This document shows positions 28,714 to 40,827 of a stretch of DNA of 64,000 bases, in pieces (position 1 is the stretch's first letter; every line of letters starts with the position of its first letter). A model generated the notes under the pieces. That model saw nothing but the letters and a program-made list of their open reading frames with translations, was not told the origin of the DNA and did not search any database. Origin of the DNA: Colwellia demingiae (GTDB lineage: Bacteria; Pseudomonadota; Gammaproteobacteria; Enterobacterales; Alteromonadaceae); contig NZ_VOLT01000002.1 of the NCBI RefSeq assembly GCF_007954275.1, positions 598,642-662,641 of the forward strand, written 5' to 3'. Position numbers and translations under genes: made by a program.

Positions 28714-29155
28714 TACGCTAATCCGTCGGTTGTTGTTGCCCTGGCAAAACAGCCTATTGAGCACACATGTCTAAAAAATGAGGCCGAATATTAAAGCTTA
28801 CGAGAGGAATTGTCAATGACTTATGTCAGCTATTTTCACAATGATCCTCACTTTTTAATCAAGGATCATTGTGATCTTCATTGGTATCACTAATGATATT
28901 CACAGTTTTATCACATTAGCGTTTTATTATCTGAATAACTAATTCAGTTAAATGCTGGTTTAAAGTAAAATTAACTGATAAATAGTATACTTTTTTTTGT
29001 TAATATTCTTTAGTTTTATATAAGTTTAACAATAGGTTAACTTTATGTAATTAAAAAACAATTATAATAGTTAAAAGTCAATATTGCACTTGTGGATAAC
29101 TCAATAGATAATAGCGTTCAGAAAAATAATAACCTAGTTACTACTGGAGTTTTGG
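28714..29155. promoter_or_regulatory. rpmH-dnaA divergent regulatory region
   Basis: 442 AT-rich bases hold the promoters of both genes. A perfect DnaA box is at 29091-29099 (TGTGGATAA), 57 bases before the dnaA start, consistent with DnaA autoregulation. A 12-bp perfect inverted repeat (CACAATGATCCT, 28837-28848; AGGATCATTGTG, 28862-28873) lies nearer rpmH. Weaker box-like sequences (TTATCACA near 28919, ATATTCACA near 28907) occur. There is no 13-mer set, so this does not look like a second origin. Confidence 0.7.
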
Positions 29156-30541
29156 TTGGATCATTCCCCTTGGCAAAGATGCCTATCTGTTCTACAAGAA
29201 GAATTGCCTGCTCAGCAATTTAGTATGTGGATCCGACCCTTACAATGCGTTATAAATGATAATGTTATGACGCTTTATGCTCCTAATCGCTTTGTTTTAG
29301 ATTGGGTTAGAGACAAATATGTAAATCGTATAAATGAACTTCTTACAATTAACGAATCAAATAATCCATTATTACTTCGTTTTGATGTTGGTAGTAAACC
29401 GACTATTGAAAATTCCATTACCAATAGTTCAATGACTAGAAATACTGGTGGCAATGAATCGCTATTTGCCAAAGCCACTTCAGCGCCCAAAGTTGCTGAG
29501 CCAGAAAGTAATATTCCGAAGAAAACCAATGTACGCCTAAATTACACTTTCGAAAATTTCGTTGAGGGTAAATCTAATCAACTTGCTCGAGCTGCGGCTT
29601 CGCAAGTTGCAGATAATCCGGGTACTGCTTACAACCCTTTATTTATTTATGGTGGTACCGGTTTAGGTAAGACGCATTTATTACATGCTGTCGGTAATGG
29701 GATTTTGCTCAATAAACCCAATGCTAAAATTGCTTATATGCATTCAGAGAGATTTGTGCAAGATATGGTTAGAGCATTACAAAATAATGCGATGGAAAAG
29801 TTTAAGCAATACTATCGTAGTGTTGACGCATTACTTATTGATGATATCCAATTTTTTGCTGGTAAAGAACGAACTCAAGAAGAGTTTTTTCACACTTTTA
29901 ACGCCTTACTTGAAGGAAATCAGCAGGTTATATTGACCAGTGATCGATATCCAAAAGAAATTAATGGTGTAGATGATAGATTAAAATCTCGATTTGGCTG
30001 GGGCTTAACTTTAGCAATAGAACCACCAGAGCTTGAAACGCGGGTTGCTATATTAAAACGCAAAGCACAAGAAAGTCAGATTAATTTGGCTGATGAAGTT
30101 GCCTTTTTTATTGCCAAACGTCTTCGATCTAATGTTCGTGAATTGGAAGGGGCTTTAAATCGTGTTATCGCTAATGCCAATTTTACGGGTCGTGCTATTA
30201 CCATTGACTTCGTCCGTGAAGCTTTACGAGATTTACTCGCCTTACAAGATAAACTCGTTACTATAGATAATATCCAACGAACTGTTGCCGAATATTATAA
30301 AATTAAAATAGCAGACTTGTTATCAAAACGACGAAATCGCTCTGTTGCTCGACCTCGCCAAATTGCCATGGCATTATCTAAAGAGTTAACCAACCACAGC
30401 TTGCCTGAAATTGGTGATGCATTTGGTGGTCGAGATCATACAACGGTTTTACATGCCTGCCGTAAAGTTAAGTCCTTACGTGAAGAAACGCATGATATTA
30501 AAGAAGATTATTCAAATTTAATCAGAACACTTTCATCTTAA
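29156..30541 (+). CDS. dnaA: replication initiator DnaA
   Basis: 461 residues. Domain I begins [18 protein letters not shown]. Domain II is short and Asn/Ser-rich. AAA+ domain III has Walker [10 protein letters not shown] and Walker B LLIDDIQF. Domain IV has the DNA-binding signature [15 protein letters not shown]. The start is TTG with GGAG six bases upstream; no ATG lies in frame nearby. It binds the boxes at 23333, 23439 and 23512 in oriC and opens the 13-mers. It heads the dnaA-dnaN-recF-gyrB cluster. Confidence 0.97.
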   Translation: MDHSPWQRCLSVLQEELPAQQFSMWIRPLQCVINDNVMTLYAPNRFVLDWVRDKYVNRINELLTINESNNPLLLRFDVGSKPTIENSITNSSMTRNTGGNESLFAKATSAPKVAEPESNIPKKTNVRLNYTFENFVEGKSNQLARAAASQVADNPGTAYNPLFIYGGTGLGKTHLLHAVGNGILLNKPNAKIAYMHSERFVQDMVRALQNNAMEKFKQYYRSVDALLIDDIQFFAGKERTQEEFFHTFNALLEGNQQVILTSDRYPKEINGVDDRLKSRFGWGLTLAIEPPELETRVAILKRKAQESQINLADEVAFFIAKRLRSNVRELEGALNRVIANANFTGRAITIDFVREALRDLLALQDKLVTIDNIQRTVAEYYKIKIADLLSKRRNRSVARPRQIAMALSKELTNHSLPEIGDAFGGRDHTTVLHACRKVKSLREETHDIKEDYSNLIRTLSS

Positions 30542-30579
30542 TTATTAAAAATAAAAACAGCACTTAAGCAGGTACCAAA

Positions 30580-31683
30580 ATGAAGTTTTCACTGAATAGG
30601 GAATTATTACTTAAACCATTATTATTGGTTTCTGGCGCAGTAGAACGTAAGAGTACGTTGCCAATTTTAAGTAATATACTTTTTGAAGTTAGTGGTCAGT
30701 CACTTACTTTGACAGCCACGGATTTAGAACTCGAGATGGTTGCTTATGCTGAAATTCAGAATCAAGGAGACGATGGTAAGATCACTATTCCGGCTCGTAA
30801 ATTATTAGATATATGTAAAAGTCTACCAGATGGTTCTTTAATTTCTTTTGAAGTAATAGATGAAACTATTAAGTTATCTTCAGGTCGTAGTAAATATTTA
30901 CTTTCTACGTTACCAGCTGTCGATTTTCCAAATATTGAAGAATGGAAAGGAGATGTTGAATTTCAGCTTTTGAAATCTGAATTTTTACGTTTAATTGAAA
31001 GCACTCATTTCTCGATGGCTAACCAAGATGTTCGTTATTACTTAAACGGAATGTCTATTGAAAGTGAAGGTAATGAAATTCGTTCAGTGGCTACGGATGG
31101 TCATCGTCTGGCTATTTGTAAGATTTCAAATGAAACTTTAGCATTACCAGCTAGACAAGTTATTGTTCCGCGTAAAGGTATACTTGAAATAATTCGTCTA
31201 CTTGCTCCTGTTGATGAAACAGTGCAAGTGTTTTTAGGCTCTAATCACATTCGCATTATTGATAGTGAGTTCTCCTTCACCAGTAAATTGGTCGACGGTC
31301 GATTCCCTGATTACAGAAGAGTATTACCGAGAAATGGCGATAAGGTTTTTGAAACTAACAAAGATGCACTTCGCCAGGTTTTATCACGTGCCTCAATTTT
31401 ATCTAATGATAAATTTAAAGGTGTTCGTTTAAACTTCTCAAATACTAATTTGAAAATTACGGCCAATAACCCAGAGCAAGAACAAGCAGAGGAAGAAATT
31501 GAAATTAATTTTCCTTATGGTGATCTAGAGATTGGCTTTAACGTTAGTTATGTACTTGATGTATTAAGTGCTATCAAAGACGAAAATGTTAAATTTACTT
31601 TAGCGGATGCAAACAGTAGTGTAGTAATAGAAGGTAGTAACAACGGTGAAGCGCTTTATGTTGTTATGCCGATGCGTTTATAG
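30580..31683 (+). CDS. dnaN: DNA polymerase III beta sliding clamp
   Basis: 367 residues, normal length, with three repeated clamp domains. It begins MKFSLNREL and ends in VVMPMRL, the conserved C-terminus of the clamp. SVATDGHRLAI is the hallmark of domain 2. It tethers polymerase III and other partners to DNA. It follows dnaA by 38 bases. Confidence 0.97.
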   Translation: MKFSLNRELLLKPLLLVSGAVERKSTLPILSNILFEVSGQSLTLTATDLELEMVAYAEIQNQGDDGKITIPARKLLDICKSLPDGSLISFEVIDETIKLSSGRSKYLLSTLPAVDFPNIEEWKGDVEFQLLKSEFLRLIESTHFSMANQDVRYYLNGMSIESEGNEIRSVATDGHRLAICKISNETLALPARQVIVPRKGILEIIRLLAPVDETVQVFLGSNHIRIIDSEFSFTSKLVDGRFPDYRRVLPRNGDKVFETNKDALRQVLSRASILSNDKFKGVRLNFSNTNLKITANNPEQEQAEEEIEINFPYGDLEIGFNVSYVLDVLSAIKDENVKFTLADANSSVVIEGSNNGEALYVVMPMRL

Positions 31684-31719
31684 ATTATATATTTTAGTGA
31701 ATAGGTGTTTTTTTTACTG

Positions 31720-32850
31720 ATGAGTGTTGCTAGGCTTACTACGTATAATTTTAGAAATTTATTATCTGTTGCTATAGACTTACACCCTAAACTTAATTTT
31801 TTCGTTGGTGATAATGGCAGCGGAAAAAGTAGCTTACTTGAAGCTATATTTTTTTTGGGTCATGGGAAATCATTTCGCACGAGTAAAGTAGAGCATCTTG
31901 CAAGTTATGAAACTGATAATTTTGTTGTTAGTGTTAAGGATGTAAACAATTTACAACTAGGCTTAAGTAAACATTTGCACACAGGTGTTACGCTCATTAA
32001 AATTAATGGAGAGCGTCATGCTCGTTTATCTGAGTTAGCCAAGAATATAGCAGTACAAATAGTCACTCCTGAAAGTTTTAAACTTTTTTTTGGTGGACCG
32101 AAAGAACGTCGTCGTTTTGTTGAATTAGGTATGTTTCACGTGAAACATGATTCATCTAAACAGTGGCGCGAATTCAACAGAGTACTAAAACAACGTAATG
32201 CTTGCATTAGACATAATTTAGATAAAGCGACATTTGATTACTGGACCAGTCTGTTTTGCCAACTTTCGGAAGACGTTGCTGAAGTTAGAAATGAATATAT
32301 AACTAACTTAATTGCGGAGCTACCTTTTTGGCTAGAACTTTTATTACCTAGTATTGCTGATAAAGTTACTGTTCAATATTTGCAGGGTTGGCCACAAAAG
32401 AAGAATTTAATTGATGCGTTAAGTGATAGCCATGAAAGAGAACAAGCTTTTGGTTATAGTATTTATGGAGCGCACAAATTTGATGTGAAATTTCTCATCG
32501 CAAAGCAGGCATTAGAAAGTCAGCTTTCTAGGGGACAACAAAAGTTGTTTTTACTGGCATTAACATTTGCACAGGCTAAATTGATTGCAAGAGTTAATCG
32601 AGTAAAACCAATTTTACTTATTGACGACATAGGTGCTGAATTAGATGCTAATTCTAGAGAATCTTTGTCAACGGCTTTAAGTGTTTTGGATTGCCAAGTA
32701 ATTATTACGGCAATAGAAGAGGGTGTATTACAACCTTTTATTAATAATGATTCAGTTACTAATAAAGAGAGTAGTAAAAATAAATATCACATGTTTCACG
32801 TGAAACATGGTGGTATATTACCTGTGAATAATTCAGTTAAGATTGAGTAG
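31720..32850 (+). CDS. recF: recombination mediator RecF
   Basis: 376 residues from the ATG at 31720 (MSVARLTTYNFRN), chosen by comparison with RecF proteins; the frame opens at 31705 without a better start. Walker A GDNGSGKSS is at about 31-39, the ABC signature is LSRGQQKL, and Walker B is PILLIDDIGAELD. It helps load RecA on gapped DNA through RecOR. Two perfect 16-bp parS sites lie in frame and each encodes Met-Phe-His-Val-Lys-His: one in the mid region and one at the C-terminus. It ends nine bases before gyrB. Confidence 0.96.
   Translation: MSVARLTTYNFRNLLSVAIDLHPKLNFFVGDNGSGKSSLLEAIFFLGHGKSFRTSKVEHLASYETDNFVVSVKDVNNLQLGLSKHLHTGVTLIKINGERHARLSELAKNIAVQIVTPESFKLFFGGPKERRRFVELGMFHVKHDSSKQWREFNRVLKQRNACIRHNLDKATFDYWTSLFCQLSEDVAEVRNEYITNLIAELPFWLELLLPSIADKVTVQYLQGWPQKKNLIDALSDSHEREQAFGYSIYGAHKFDVKFLIAKQALESQLSRGQQKLFLLALTFAQAKLIARVNRVKPILLIDDIGAELDANSRESLSTALSVLDCQVIITAIEEGVLQPFINNDSVTNKESSKNKYHMFHVKHGGILPVNNSVKIE
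32132..32147. promoter_or_regulatory. parS: parS centromere site 1 (ParB binding), in recF
   Basis: TGTTTCACGTGAAACA is an exact copy of the widely conserved bacterial parS consensus and a perfect 16-bp palindrome. It lies inside recF about 8.7 kb to the right of oriC. The codons read Met-Phe-His-Val-Lys-His. Confidence 0.95.
32792..32807. promoter_or_regulatory. parS: parS centromere site 2 (ParB binding), in recF
   Basis: Second perfect TGTTTCACGTGAAACA, 660 bases after the first and in the same reading frame, near the recF 3' end. The 660-base spacing is a multiple of three. Both sites are flanked by A on the left and T on the right, extending the palindrome by one base pair. Confidence 0.95.
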
Positions 32851-35304
<2,454 letters not shown>

Positions 35305-35324
35305 TGATTATTAATCGTTAAATA

Positions 35325-35356
35325 AAATGCCCGGTCTTCATATCCGGGCATTTTTG
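35325..35356 (+). terminator. terminator after gyrB
   Basis: Arms AATGCCCGG (35326-35334) and CCGGGCATT (35344-35352) with a 9-base loop, followed by TTTTT. It lies 20 bases beyond the gyrB stop. Confidence 0.88.
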
Positions 35357-35479
35357 TAGAATAAGTACTCTAAAAATGGTTATAATTAATAAGCCGAATA
35401 ATATGGTAAAGAATACCGAAGTATTTTTCAGAAAGTATTCTTTGCTCAGTTAAATAATACAAAAGTGAATTTGAACACC

Positions 35480-36421
35480 ATGACAACTTACAATAGTAAA
35501 ACTTTTCAAGGCTTAATTTTGCAATTGCAAGATTATTGGTCACGTCAAGGTTGTGCACTAGTACAGCCTCTTGATATGGAAGTTGGGGCAGGTACATTCC
35601 ACCCTATGACTTTTTTACGCTCAATTGGCCCAGAGCCGATTAGCAGTGCTTATGTACAGCCTTGCCGTCGTCCTACGGATGGTCGTTATGGTGATAACCC
35701 AAATCGCTTACAGCATTATTATCAATTTCAAGTAATGTTAAAGCCGTCCCCTAAGAACTTTCAGGAACTTTATCTTAATTCTTTAAAAGAGTTAGGTGTG
35801 GACCCACTTGTTCATGATATACGTTTTGTTGAAGATAACTGGGAGTCACCAACATTAGGTGCTTGGGGCTTAGGCTGGGAAATTTGGCTAAATGGTATGG
35901 AGATCTCTCAATTTACCTACTTCCAACAAGTAGGTGGTTTAGAATGTACGCCTGTCACCGGTGAAATAACTTACGGATTAGAGCGCTTAGCAATGTATAT
36001 CCAAAATGTGGATAGCATTTATGACCTAGTCTGGACTGATGGTCCGTTAGGGACTGTTCATTACCGAGATATTTTCCATCAAAATGAAGTAGAGCAATCT
36101 ACTTATAATTTTGAACACGCAGATGTAGATGCGTTATTTAAGCAATTTGATCAATGTGAAAAAGATAGTCAAAAACTGATTGAAGCCAACTTACCATTAC
36201 CTGCTTACGAGCAAGTAATGAAAGCATCACATGCTTTTAACTTACTTGATGCTCGTCATGCAATATCAGTAACTGAACGCCAACGTTATATTTTACGTGT
36301 ACGTACTTTATCTAAGGCTGTTGCAGAAGCTTATTACCAAAAACGTGAAGAGCTTGGTTTCCCAATGTGTAAGAATAATGAAGCTAATACTAATGAAAAA
36401 TTAGCTAAAGGAGATAAATAA
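35480..36421 (+). CDS. glyQ: glycyl-tRNA synthetase alpha subunit
   Basis: 313 residues from the ATG at 35480 ([14 protein letters not shown]); a GTG at 35465 is possible but adds residues not seen in relatives. The class II catalytic core has [39 protein letters not shown] sequence and GLERLAMY. It charges tRNA-Gly as an alpha2beta2 tetramer with GlyS. The stop shares one base with the glyS ATG (TAATG-type overlap). Confidence 0.97.
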   Translation: MTTYNSKTFQGLILQLQDYWSRQGCALVQPLDMEVGAGTFHPMTFLRSIGPEPISSAYVQPCRRPTDGRYGDNPNRLQHYYQFQVMLKPSPKNFQELYLNSLKELGVDPLVHDIRFVEDNWESPTLGAWGLGWEIWLNGMEISQFTYFQQVGGLECTPVTGEITYGLERLAMYIQNVDSIYDLVWTDGPLGTVHYRDIFHQNEVEQSTYNFEHADVDALFKQFDQCEKDSQKLIEANLPLPAYEQVMKASHAFNLLDARHAISVTERQRYILRVRTLSKAVAEAYYQKREELGFPMCKNNEANTNEKLAKGDK

Positions 36422-38487
36422 TGACTACGGAAACACTCCTTATTGAGCTTGGTACTGAAGAGTTACCACCTAAATCATTAAAAACATTGGCAACTGCTTT
36501 TTATGACAATATGAAAAGCCAACTTGATAGCCATAATTTAACGTATAGCGACATAAAATGGTTTGCTACACCTCGTCGTTTTGCTATTCAAGTTTTTGAT
36601 TTAGTTGATAAACAAGAAAACAAAACAGTAGAAAAACGCGGTCCAGCAGTTAATGTTGCATTTGACGAGGCGGGTAATGCTAGTAAAGCGGCACAGGGCT
36701 GGGCTCGATCGAATGGTATAGATGTTGATCAAGCTGAACGTTTAGTTACCGACAAAGGTGAATGGTTACTTCATCGTGCCACAGTAACGGGTAAAGCTGT
36801 TACTGAATTGATACCTGCTATGGTAACGACAGCATTAAATAAACTGCCAATTGCCAAGCCTATGCGTTGGGGAGCTGAACGTATTCAGTTTATTCGTCCG
36901 GTACATACATTAACTATGCTTTTTGGTAGTGATGTGATTGCAGGAGAAGCCCTTGGTGTTAGCTCAAGTAATCAAGTACAAGGTCATCGCTTTCATCATG
37001 AGGGTTTAGTGACAATTAATCACGCTAATGATTACCAGGCTGAATTAGCTAAAGCTTACGTAGAAGTAGACTTTAATGAAAGACAAAGCAAAATTGTTGC
37101 TCAAATAAAACAAGTTGCTAATGATATTAACGCCGTTGCTTTAATAGATGAAGAGTTACTTAACGAAGTTACTGCCTTAGTTGAATGGCCAGTTACGCTA
37201 GTTGGAACCTTTGATGAAGACTTCTTAAATGTTCCAGCAGAGCCATTAATCTACTCGATGAAAGATCATCAGAAGTATTTTCCGGTAACTGATAAAAAAG
37301 GTCAATTAGTTAATAAATTCATCTTTGTTACCAATATTGAATCTAAAGATCCAAATACTGTTATTTTCGGTAATGAAAAGGTTATTCGTCCTCGTTTAGC
37401 GGATGCTGAATTTTTCTTTAAAACGGATAAAAAACAGAGTTTAGAGTCAAGACTTGAAAGTCTTGAGTCTGTGTTGTTCCAAAAACAACTAGGTACATTA
37501 AAAGCTAAATCAGAGCGTATTGCCTCATTATCTCAATTCATTGCCGAACAATTAAACGAGAATGCGCAAGATGCTTATCGCGCAGGCTTACTTAGTAAAA
37601 CGGATTTAATGTCAGATATGGTTTTAGAGTTCCCACAAGTGCAAGGCACTATGGGTAAGTACTACGCATTACATGATGGTGAAAATGAAAATATTGCACA
37701 AGCATTGGAAGATCAATATCGTCCACGTTTTGCAGGCGATTCTTTACCAGAAGCTAATATTGGCTGTGCCGTAGCTATTAGTGACAAGATTGATAGCTTA
37801 GTGGGTATTTTTGGTATTAATCAGGCTCCTAAGGGTGATAAAGACCCGTTTGCGTTACGAAGAGCTGCCATTGGTAGTATTCGTATCATAATTGAAAAAC
37901 AGCTCGATTTAGACCTATCCACTTTAATTAATAAAAGTATTGAATTATTTGGCGATAAGTTAGTTAACGAAAATACTGCCAATGACGTACTTGAATTTAT
38001 TATGGGTCGTTTTCGTGCTTTTTATCAAGAACAGGGTATTAGTGTTGATGTAATCCAAGCGGTATTGGCTAAAAAGCCAAGTTCACCACTTGATTTTGAA
38101 AAGCGTATTAAAGCCGTAACTTTCTTTGGTGAATTACCTGAGGCTGCAGCACTTGCTGCTGCCAATAAGCGTGTTGGTAATATCTTGGCAAAATTCGATG
38201 GGGAACTTTACCAATCGTTTAATACTGATTTAGCATCAGAGCAAGCGGAACGTGATTTAGCTAATATCTACCAAGAAATAAGCTTGAAAGTTGCGCCATT
38301 AATGGCTGATAAGAATTACCAAGAAGCTCTATCTGAATTAGCTCAGCTTAAAGCACCGATAGATACCTTCTTTGATGGTGTTATGGTGATGAGTGATGAT
38401 GAAGCGGTTAAGATAAACCGATTAACATTACTCAATGAAATTAGAAATAGCTTCTTTGCAATCGCGGATATATCTGTCTTGCAGTAA
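36421..38487 (+). CDS. glyS: glycyl-tRNA synthetase beta subunit
   Basis: 688 residues, normal for the bacterial beta chain. It begins TETLLIELGTEELPPKSL, has VEWPVTLVGTFDEDFL and MKDHQKYF in the middle, and an HD-like part with GDKDPFALRRAA. The C-terminal helical region binds tRNA. Ribosome site GGAG is nine bases upstream of the start. Translationally coupled to glyQ. Confidence 0.97.
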   Translation: MTTETLLIELGTEELPPKSLKTLATAFYDNMKSQLDSHNLTYSDIKWFATPRRFAIQVFDLVDKQENKTVEKRGPAVNVAFDEAGNASKAAQGWARSNGIDVDQAERLVTDKGEWLLHRATVTGKAVTELIPAMVTTALNKLPIAKPMRWGAERIQFIRPVHTLTMLFGSDVIAGEALGVSSSNQVQGHRFHHEGLVTINHANDYQAELAKAYVEVDFNERQSKIVAQIKQVANDINAVALIDEELLNEVTALVEWPVTLVGTFDEDFLNVPAEPLIYSMKDHQKYFPVTDKKGQLVNKFIFVTNIESKDPNTVIFGNEKVIRPRLADAEFFFKTDKKQSLESRLESLESVLFQKQLGTLKAKSERIASLSQFIAEQLNENAQDAYRAGLLSKTDLMSDMVLEFPQVQGTMGKYYALHDGENENIAQALEDQYRPRFAGDSLPEANIGCAVAISDKIDSLVGIFGINQAPKGDKDPFALRRAAIGSIRIIIEKQLDLDLSTLINKSIELFGDKLVNENTANDVLEFIMGRFRAFYQEQGISVDVIQAVLAKKPSSPLDFEKRIKAVTFFGELPEAAALAAANKRVGNILAKFDGELYQSFNTDLASEQAERDLANIYQEISLKVAPLMADKNYQEALSELAQLKAPIDTFFDGVMVMSDDEAVKINRLTLLNEIRNSFFAIADISVLQ

Positions 38488-38507
38488 ATAATAAGATAGT
38501 AAAAAAA

Positions 38508-38538
38508 CAAAAAGGTCATGGCAACATGGCCTTTTTTT
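38508..38538 (+). terminator. terminator after glyQS
   Basis: AAAAAGGTCATG and CATGGCCTTTTT pair (one G-T) around a 4-base loop, followed by Ts. About 20 bases beyond the glyS stop. Confidence 0.88.
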
Positions 38539-38640
38539 ATGCCTAAAATTCAAGTGATATAAATTTAATAAATGACATGCAAAATTTGAGCTAGATCAAC
38601 AACAAGAACATAAATAGGCGTAAGGTGAATGTAAGGGTAA

Positions 38641-38906
38641 ATACCCAAGCTACTTGAAGATGCAGATTTCAGCTGGAATTATAAATGCCTATAGGCAAGG
38701 CATTGATTGAAGAGAATAGTTTATTCTATTGTCGACATCAATAACGTTGCTTAAAGCGTTTATAAAGCAGCACTACGGGGGTGTTTGAGAAAACCATGTT
38801 CTTCGTTGCCTCCTTTTTTAAGGGAATAACCCTTAATAAAATGAGGCGCCTTGATCATGAATTGCTCAAGCATCCTGAAACACACATCTTCAAGTGGCTT
38901 GGGTAT
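38641..38906. repeat. MITE-like repeat, family A copy 2
   Basis: About 266 bp from ATACCCAAGCTACTTGAAG to CTTGGGTAT. The ends are imperfect inverted repeats for some 32 bases. The shared core is near 38694-38750 and the hairpin module near 38803-38853. It is a second copy of the element at 5302-5568. It lies between glyS and the DksA-like gene, ending 31 bases before the latter; the 62-codon minus-strand frame inside is not considered real. Confidence 0.8.
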
Positions 38907-38936
38907 ATATAAATACCGACCAATAAGGAGCTGGTT

Positions 38937-39251
38937 ATGCCAAGCCAAGAAATAACGACATTATTAGAAAATAAATTAGTACAGTTAACAAAGCGAATTA
39001 GTGCGATAGAAGCTGATTTTCATAAAGGTAGATCACAAGATTTTTCTGAGCAAGCAACTGAAACTGAAAATGATGGTGTGCTTGATGAAATTCATCACGA
39101 GGCAAAGCTAGAGTTAAGTCTAGTAAAATCAGCATTAAAACGAATAACAGATGGCTTATACGGCAGTTGTGTTGAGTGTGACGACCCCATTAACCCTGAT
39201 AGATTGTCGGCATTACCTTATACGACCAAATGTATTAAGTGCGCTATTTAA
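38937..39251 (+). CDS. TraR/DksA-family zinc-finger protein
   Basis: 104 residues. An N-terminal coiled-coil part (~1-75) is followed by a C4 zinc finger (CVEC ... CIKC) with YGSCVECDDPINPDRL, typical of the DksA/TraR family. The coiled-coil tip lacks the paired Asp residues of DksA at the usual spacing as far as I can tell, so it is a short paralogue rather than DksA. It may bind the RNA polymerase secondary channel. The start has AAGGAG eight bases upstream. Followed by a YdcH-like gene. Confidence 0.85.
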   Translation: MPSQEITTLLENKLVQLTKRISAIEADFHKGRSQDFSEQATETENDGVLDEIHHEAKLELSLVKSALKRITDGLYGSCVECDDPINPDRLSALPYTTKCIKCAI

Positions 39252-39283
39252 TAAAATATTAACAATAACTTTTGGAGCAAAAT

Positions 39284-39535
39284 ATGACATTAGAAAAACA
39301 TGATTTACACCACGAATTTCCAGATCTAAAGGACGAGATACATCACTTAAAATTAAATGATAATCACTTTTTGAGACTTTTTAATGAATATCATGAAGTT
39401 GATCACGAAGTTAACCGAATTGAGCAAGGTGTCGAAAACACCAGTGATGAATATCTAGAAGGTAAAAAGAAGCAAAGACTTAAGCTAAAAGATGAGTTAT
39501 TTTTTATGTTGAAAAAAGTAAAAATGCCAGCATAG
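39284..39535 (+). CDS. YdcH family protein (DUF465)
   Basis: 83 residues from the ATG at 39284, which has GGAGC upstream; an earlier in-frame start at 39272 overlaps the ribosome site. It is a short charged helical hairpin with LHHEFPDLKDEIHHLKL and the FLRLFNEYHEVDHEVNRIE core typical of DUF465. Function is unknown. It lies 32 bases after the DksA-like gene and shares its terminator at 39561. Confidence 0.85.
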   Translation: MTLEKHDLHHEFPDLKDEIHHLKLNDNHFLRLFNEYHEVDHEVNRIEQGVENTSDEYLEGKKKQRLKLKDELFFMLKKVKMPA

Positions 39536-39560
39536 TTGTTTCTGAAAAGTTACCATGTTA

Positions 39561-39595
39561 ATCCTCAGTACCCTCAAGGTACTGGGGATTTTTTA
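39561..39595 (+). terminator. terminator after the DksA-like/YdcH pair
   Basis: ATCCTCAGTACC and GGTACTGGGGAT pair (one G-T) around CTCAA and are followed by TTTTTTA. It lies between the YdcH gene and the converging signal peptidase gene. Confidence 0.85.
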
Positions 39596-39615
39596 TGAGT
39601 AAAGGAGAATAATTC

Positions 39616-40308
39616 CTAGATACCATAAATATCTTGGAATAATCGGTCTGAGCGAGGCAGATAATAATTATTGTAATCAATAGAAAACGCAATTGCGGTG
39701 GCTTTTCCTCGTAACTCATGGTGTGGGACAAAGCCATAAACACGTGAATCTGCACTGTGTCGGCGGTTATCACCTAATACCAAATAATGACCCGAAGGAA
39801 CGGTTACGGGGGGAAAATTACTGAGCTGGTTACTTGCGGTACTATCGATGTTGATGTGGTGTTTAATATTTCCTATTTTTTCTATCGATGTGGTGATGCC
39901 TTTGGAATTATTTTGATTAATATGCGGATGCACAATCTTGTAAGATAATGGCTGTCCGTTAACTTTAACAACTTCATTATTCATTTCAATGATATCGCCA
40001 GGTAAGCCAATGATACGTTTAATCAATCTAATATCAGCTGCTTTAGATTCAAACACGACAATCTCACCCCGTTTAGGTGTATCAAGGGAAAGTAACATTA
40101 TATCGGTAAAAGGCAAACGTACGTCATAGGCTATTTTATTAACGACAACACGATCACCTTCGTGAATGGTGGGTTGCATCGACCCGGTAGGGACAGAGTA
40201 CCAGTCGGCAACAGCGCTACGAAAAACTGACATCAATAGGATAAAAAGAAGAAACTTTTTGTTACTATGTAAAAAGAAAATGAATTTATTATTACTAGAA
40301 TCGGTCAT
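39616..40308 (-). CDS. short type I signal peptidase
   Basis: About 230 residues from the ATG at 40308, which has GGAG nine bases upstream (an ATG at 40323 would include that site). One N-terminal membrane helix is followed by SPase boxes in order: VPTGSMQPT with the catalytic Ser, GDRVVVNKIAYDVRLPF, LIKRIIGLPGD with the catalytic Lys, and LGDNRRHSADSRVYGFV. It cleaves signal peptides at the periplasmic face. It is shorter than the ~320-residue two-helix LepB and lies outside the usual lepA-lepB operon, so it is likely a second enzyme. Confidence 0.88.
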   Translation of the reverse strand: MTDSSNNKFIFFLHSNKKFLLFILLMSVFRSAVADWYSVPTGSMQPTIHEGDRVVVNKIAYDVRLPFTDIMLLSLDTPKRGEIVVFESKAADIRLIKRIIGLPGDIIEMNNEVVKVNGQPLSYKIVHPHINQNNSKGITTSIEKIGNIKHHINIDSTASNQLSNFPPVTVPSGHYLVLGDNRRHSADSRVYGFVPHHELRGKATAIAFSIDYNNYYLPRSDRLFQDIYGI

Positions 40309-40406
40309 AAGGTATTGCTCCATGTGTAATAGCTATCGCTAGCTGATAAATATAAGGCAATACAATAAAGTGAAAGTTCCGTGGATAAATACTTTCTTAC
40401 AACTTG

Positions 40407-40652
40407 TTAGTTCTTTTTAATAACGTATAAAAAAGGTAGCGTTTCTGTTTGCTTAGCCAATAGTTCGTGCTCCATAAAGCGGCAGAAACTCGGGATGTCT
40501 CGAGCGGTAGAGGGATCATCACATTTTATTAATAACGTTTCACCGGAAGAAATTTTTCTTATATTCATACGAACCATCATTACAGGCTCAGGACAACGTA
40601 GGCCTATGGCATCTAAAATATGATCAGTTTGTTGAAAAATAGTAGTAGTCAT
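40407..40652 (-). CDS. tusA: sulfur carrier protein TusA
   Basis: 81 residues. The motif [16 protein letters not shown] carries the sulfur-accepting Cys20, and the C-terminal [10 protein letters not shown] region is typical. It passes persulfide sulfur from IscS toward the TusBCD-MnmA route for 2-thiouridine in tRNA. Single gene between the signal peptidase and slt; divergent from slt. Confidence 0.93.
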   Translation of the reverse strand: MTTTIFQQTDHILDAIGLRCPEPVMMVRMNIRKISSGETLLIKCDDPSTARDIPSFCRFMEHELLAKQTETLPFLYVIKKN

Positions 40653-40827
40653 TACATGTACATTAGCAAGATTGATTTATAAATAATTATACCTTGTTTA
40701 GGTATTTCAACATAAGAAATAAAGCGAGATCAACGTATAAAAAAGTGGCTTCAGCTATACTCAATTTATCGAAATAACTAAATAGGTTATCTCCCCAATA
40801 TTTTTATTACCGACTCCAGAGGTACCA

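Noticed and set aside
28714..29155. second origin between rpmH and dnaA
   Set aside because: Has only one perfect DnaA box and no 13-mer series; the mnmG-mioC gap has the complete set.
35465..35597. minus-strand frame opposite the glyQ start
   Set aside because: Antisense to a clear gene and contains no recognisable pattern.
38760..38948. 62-codon minus-strand frame
   Set aside because: Lies over the second family A copy and runs into the DksA-like gene's start.
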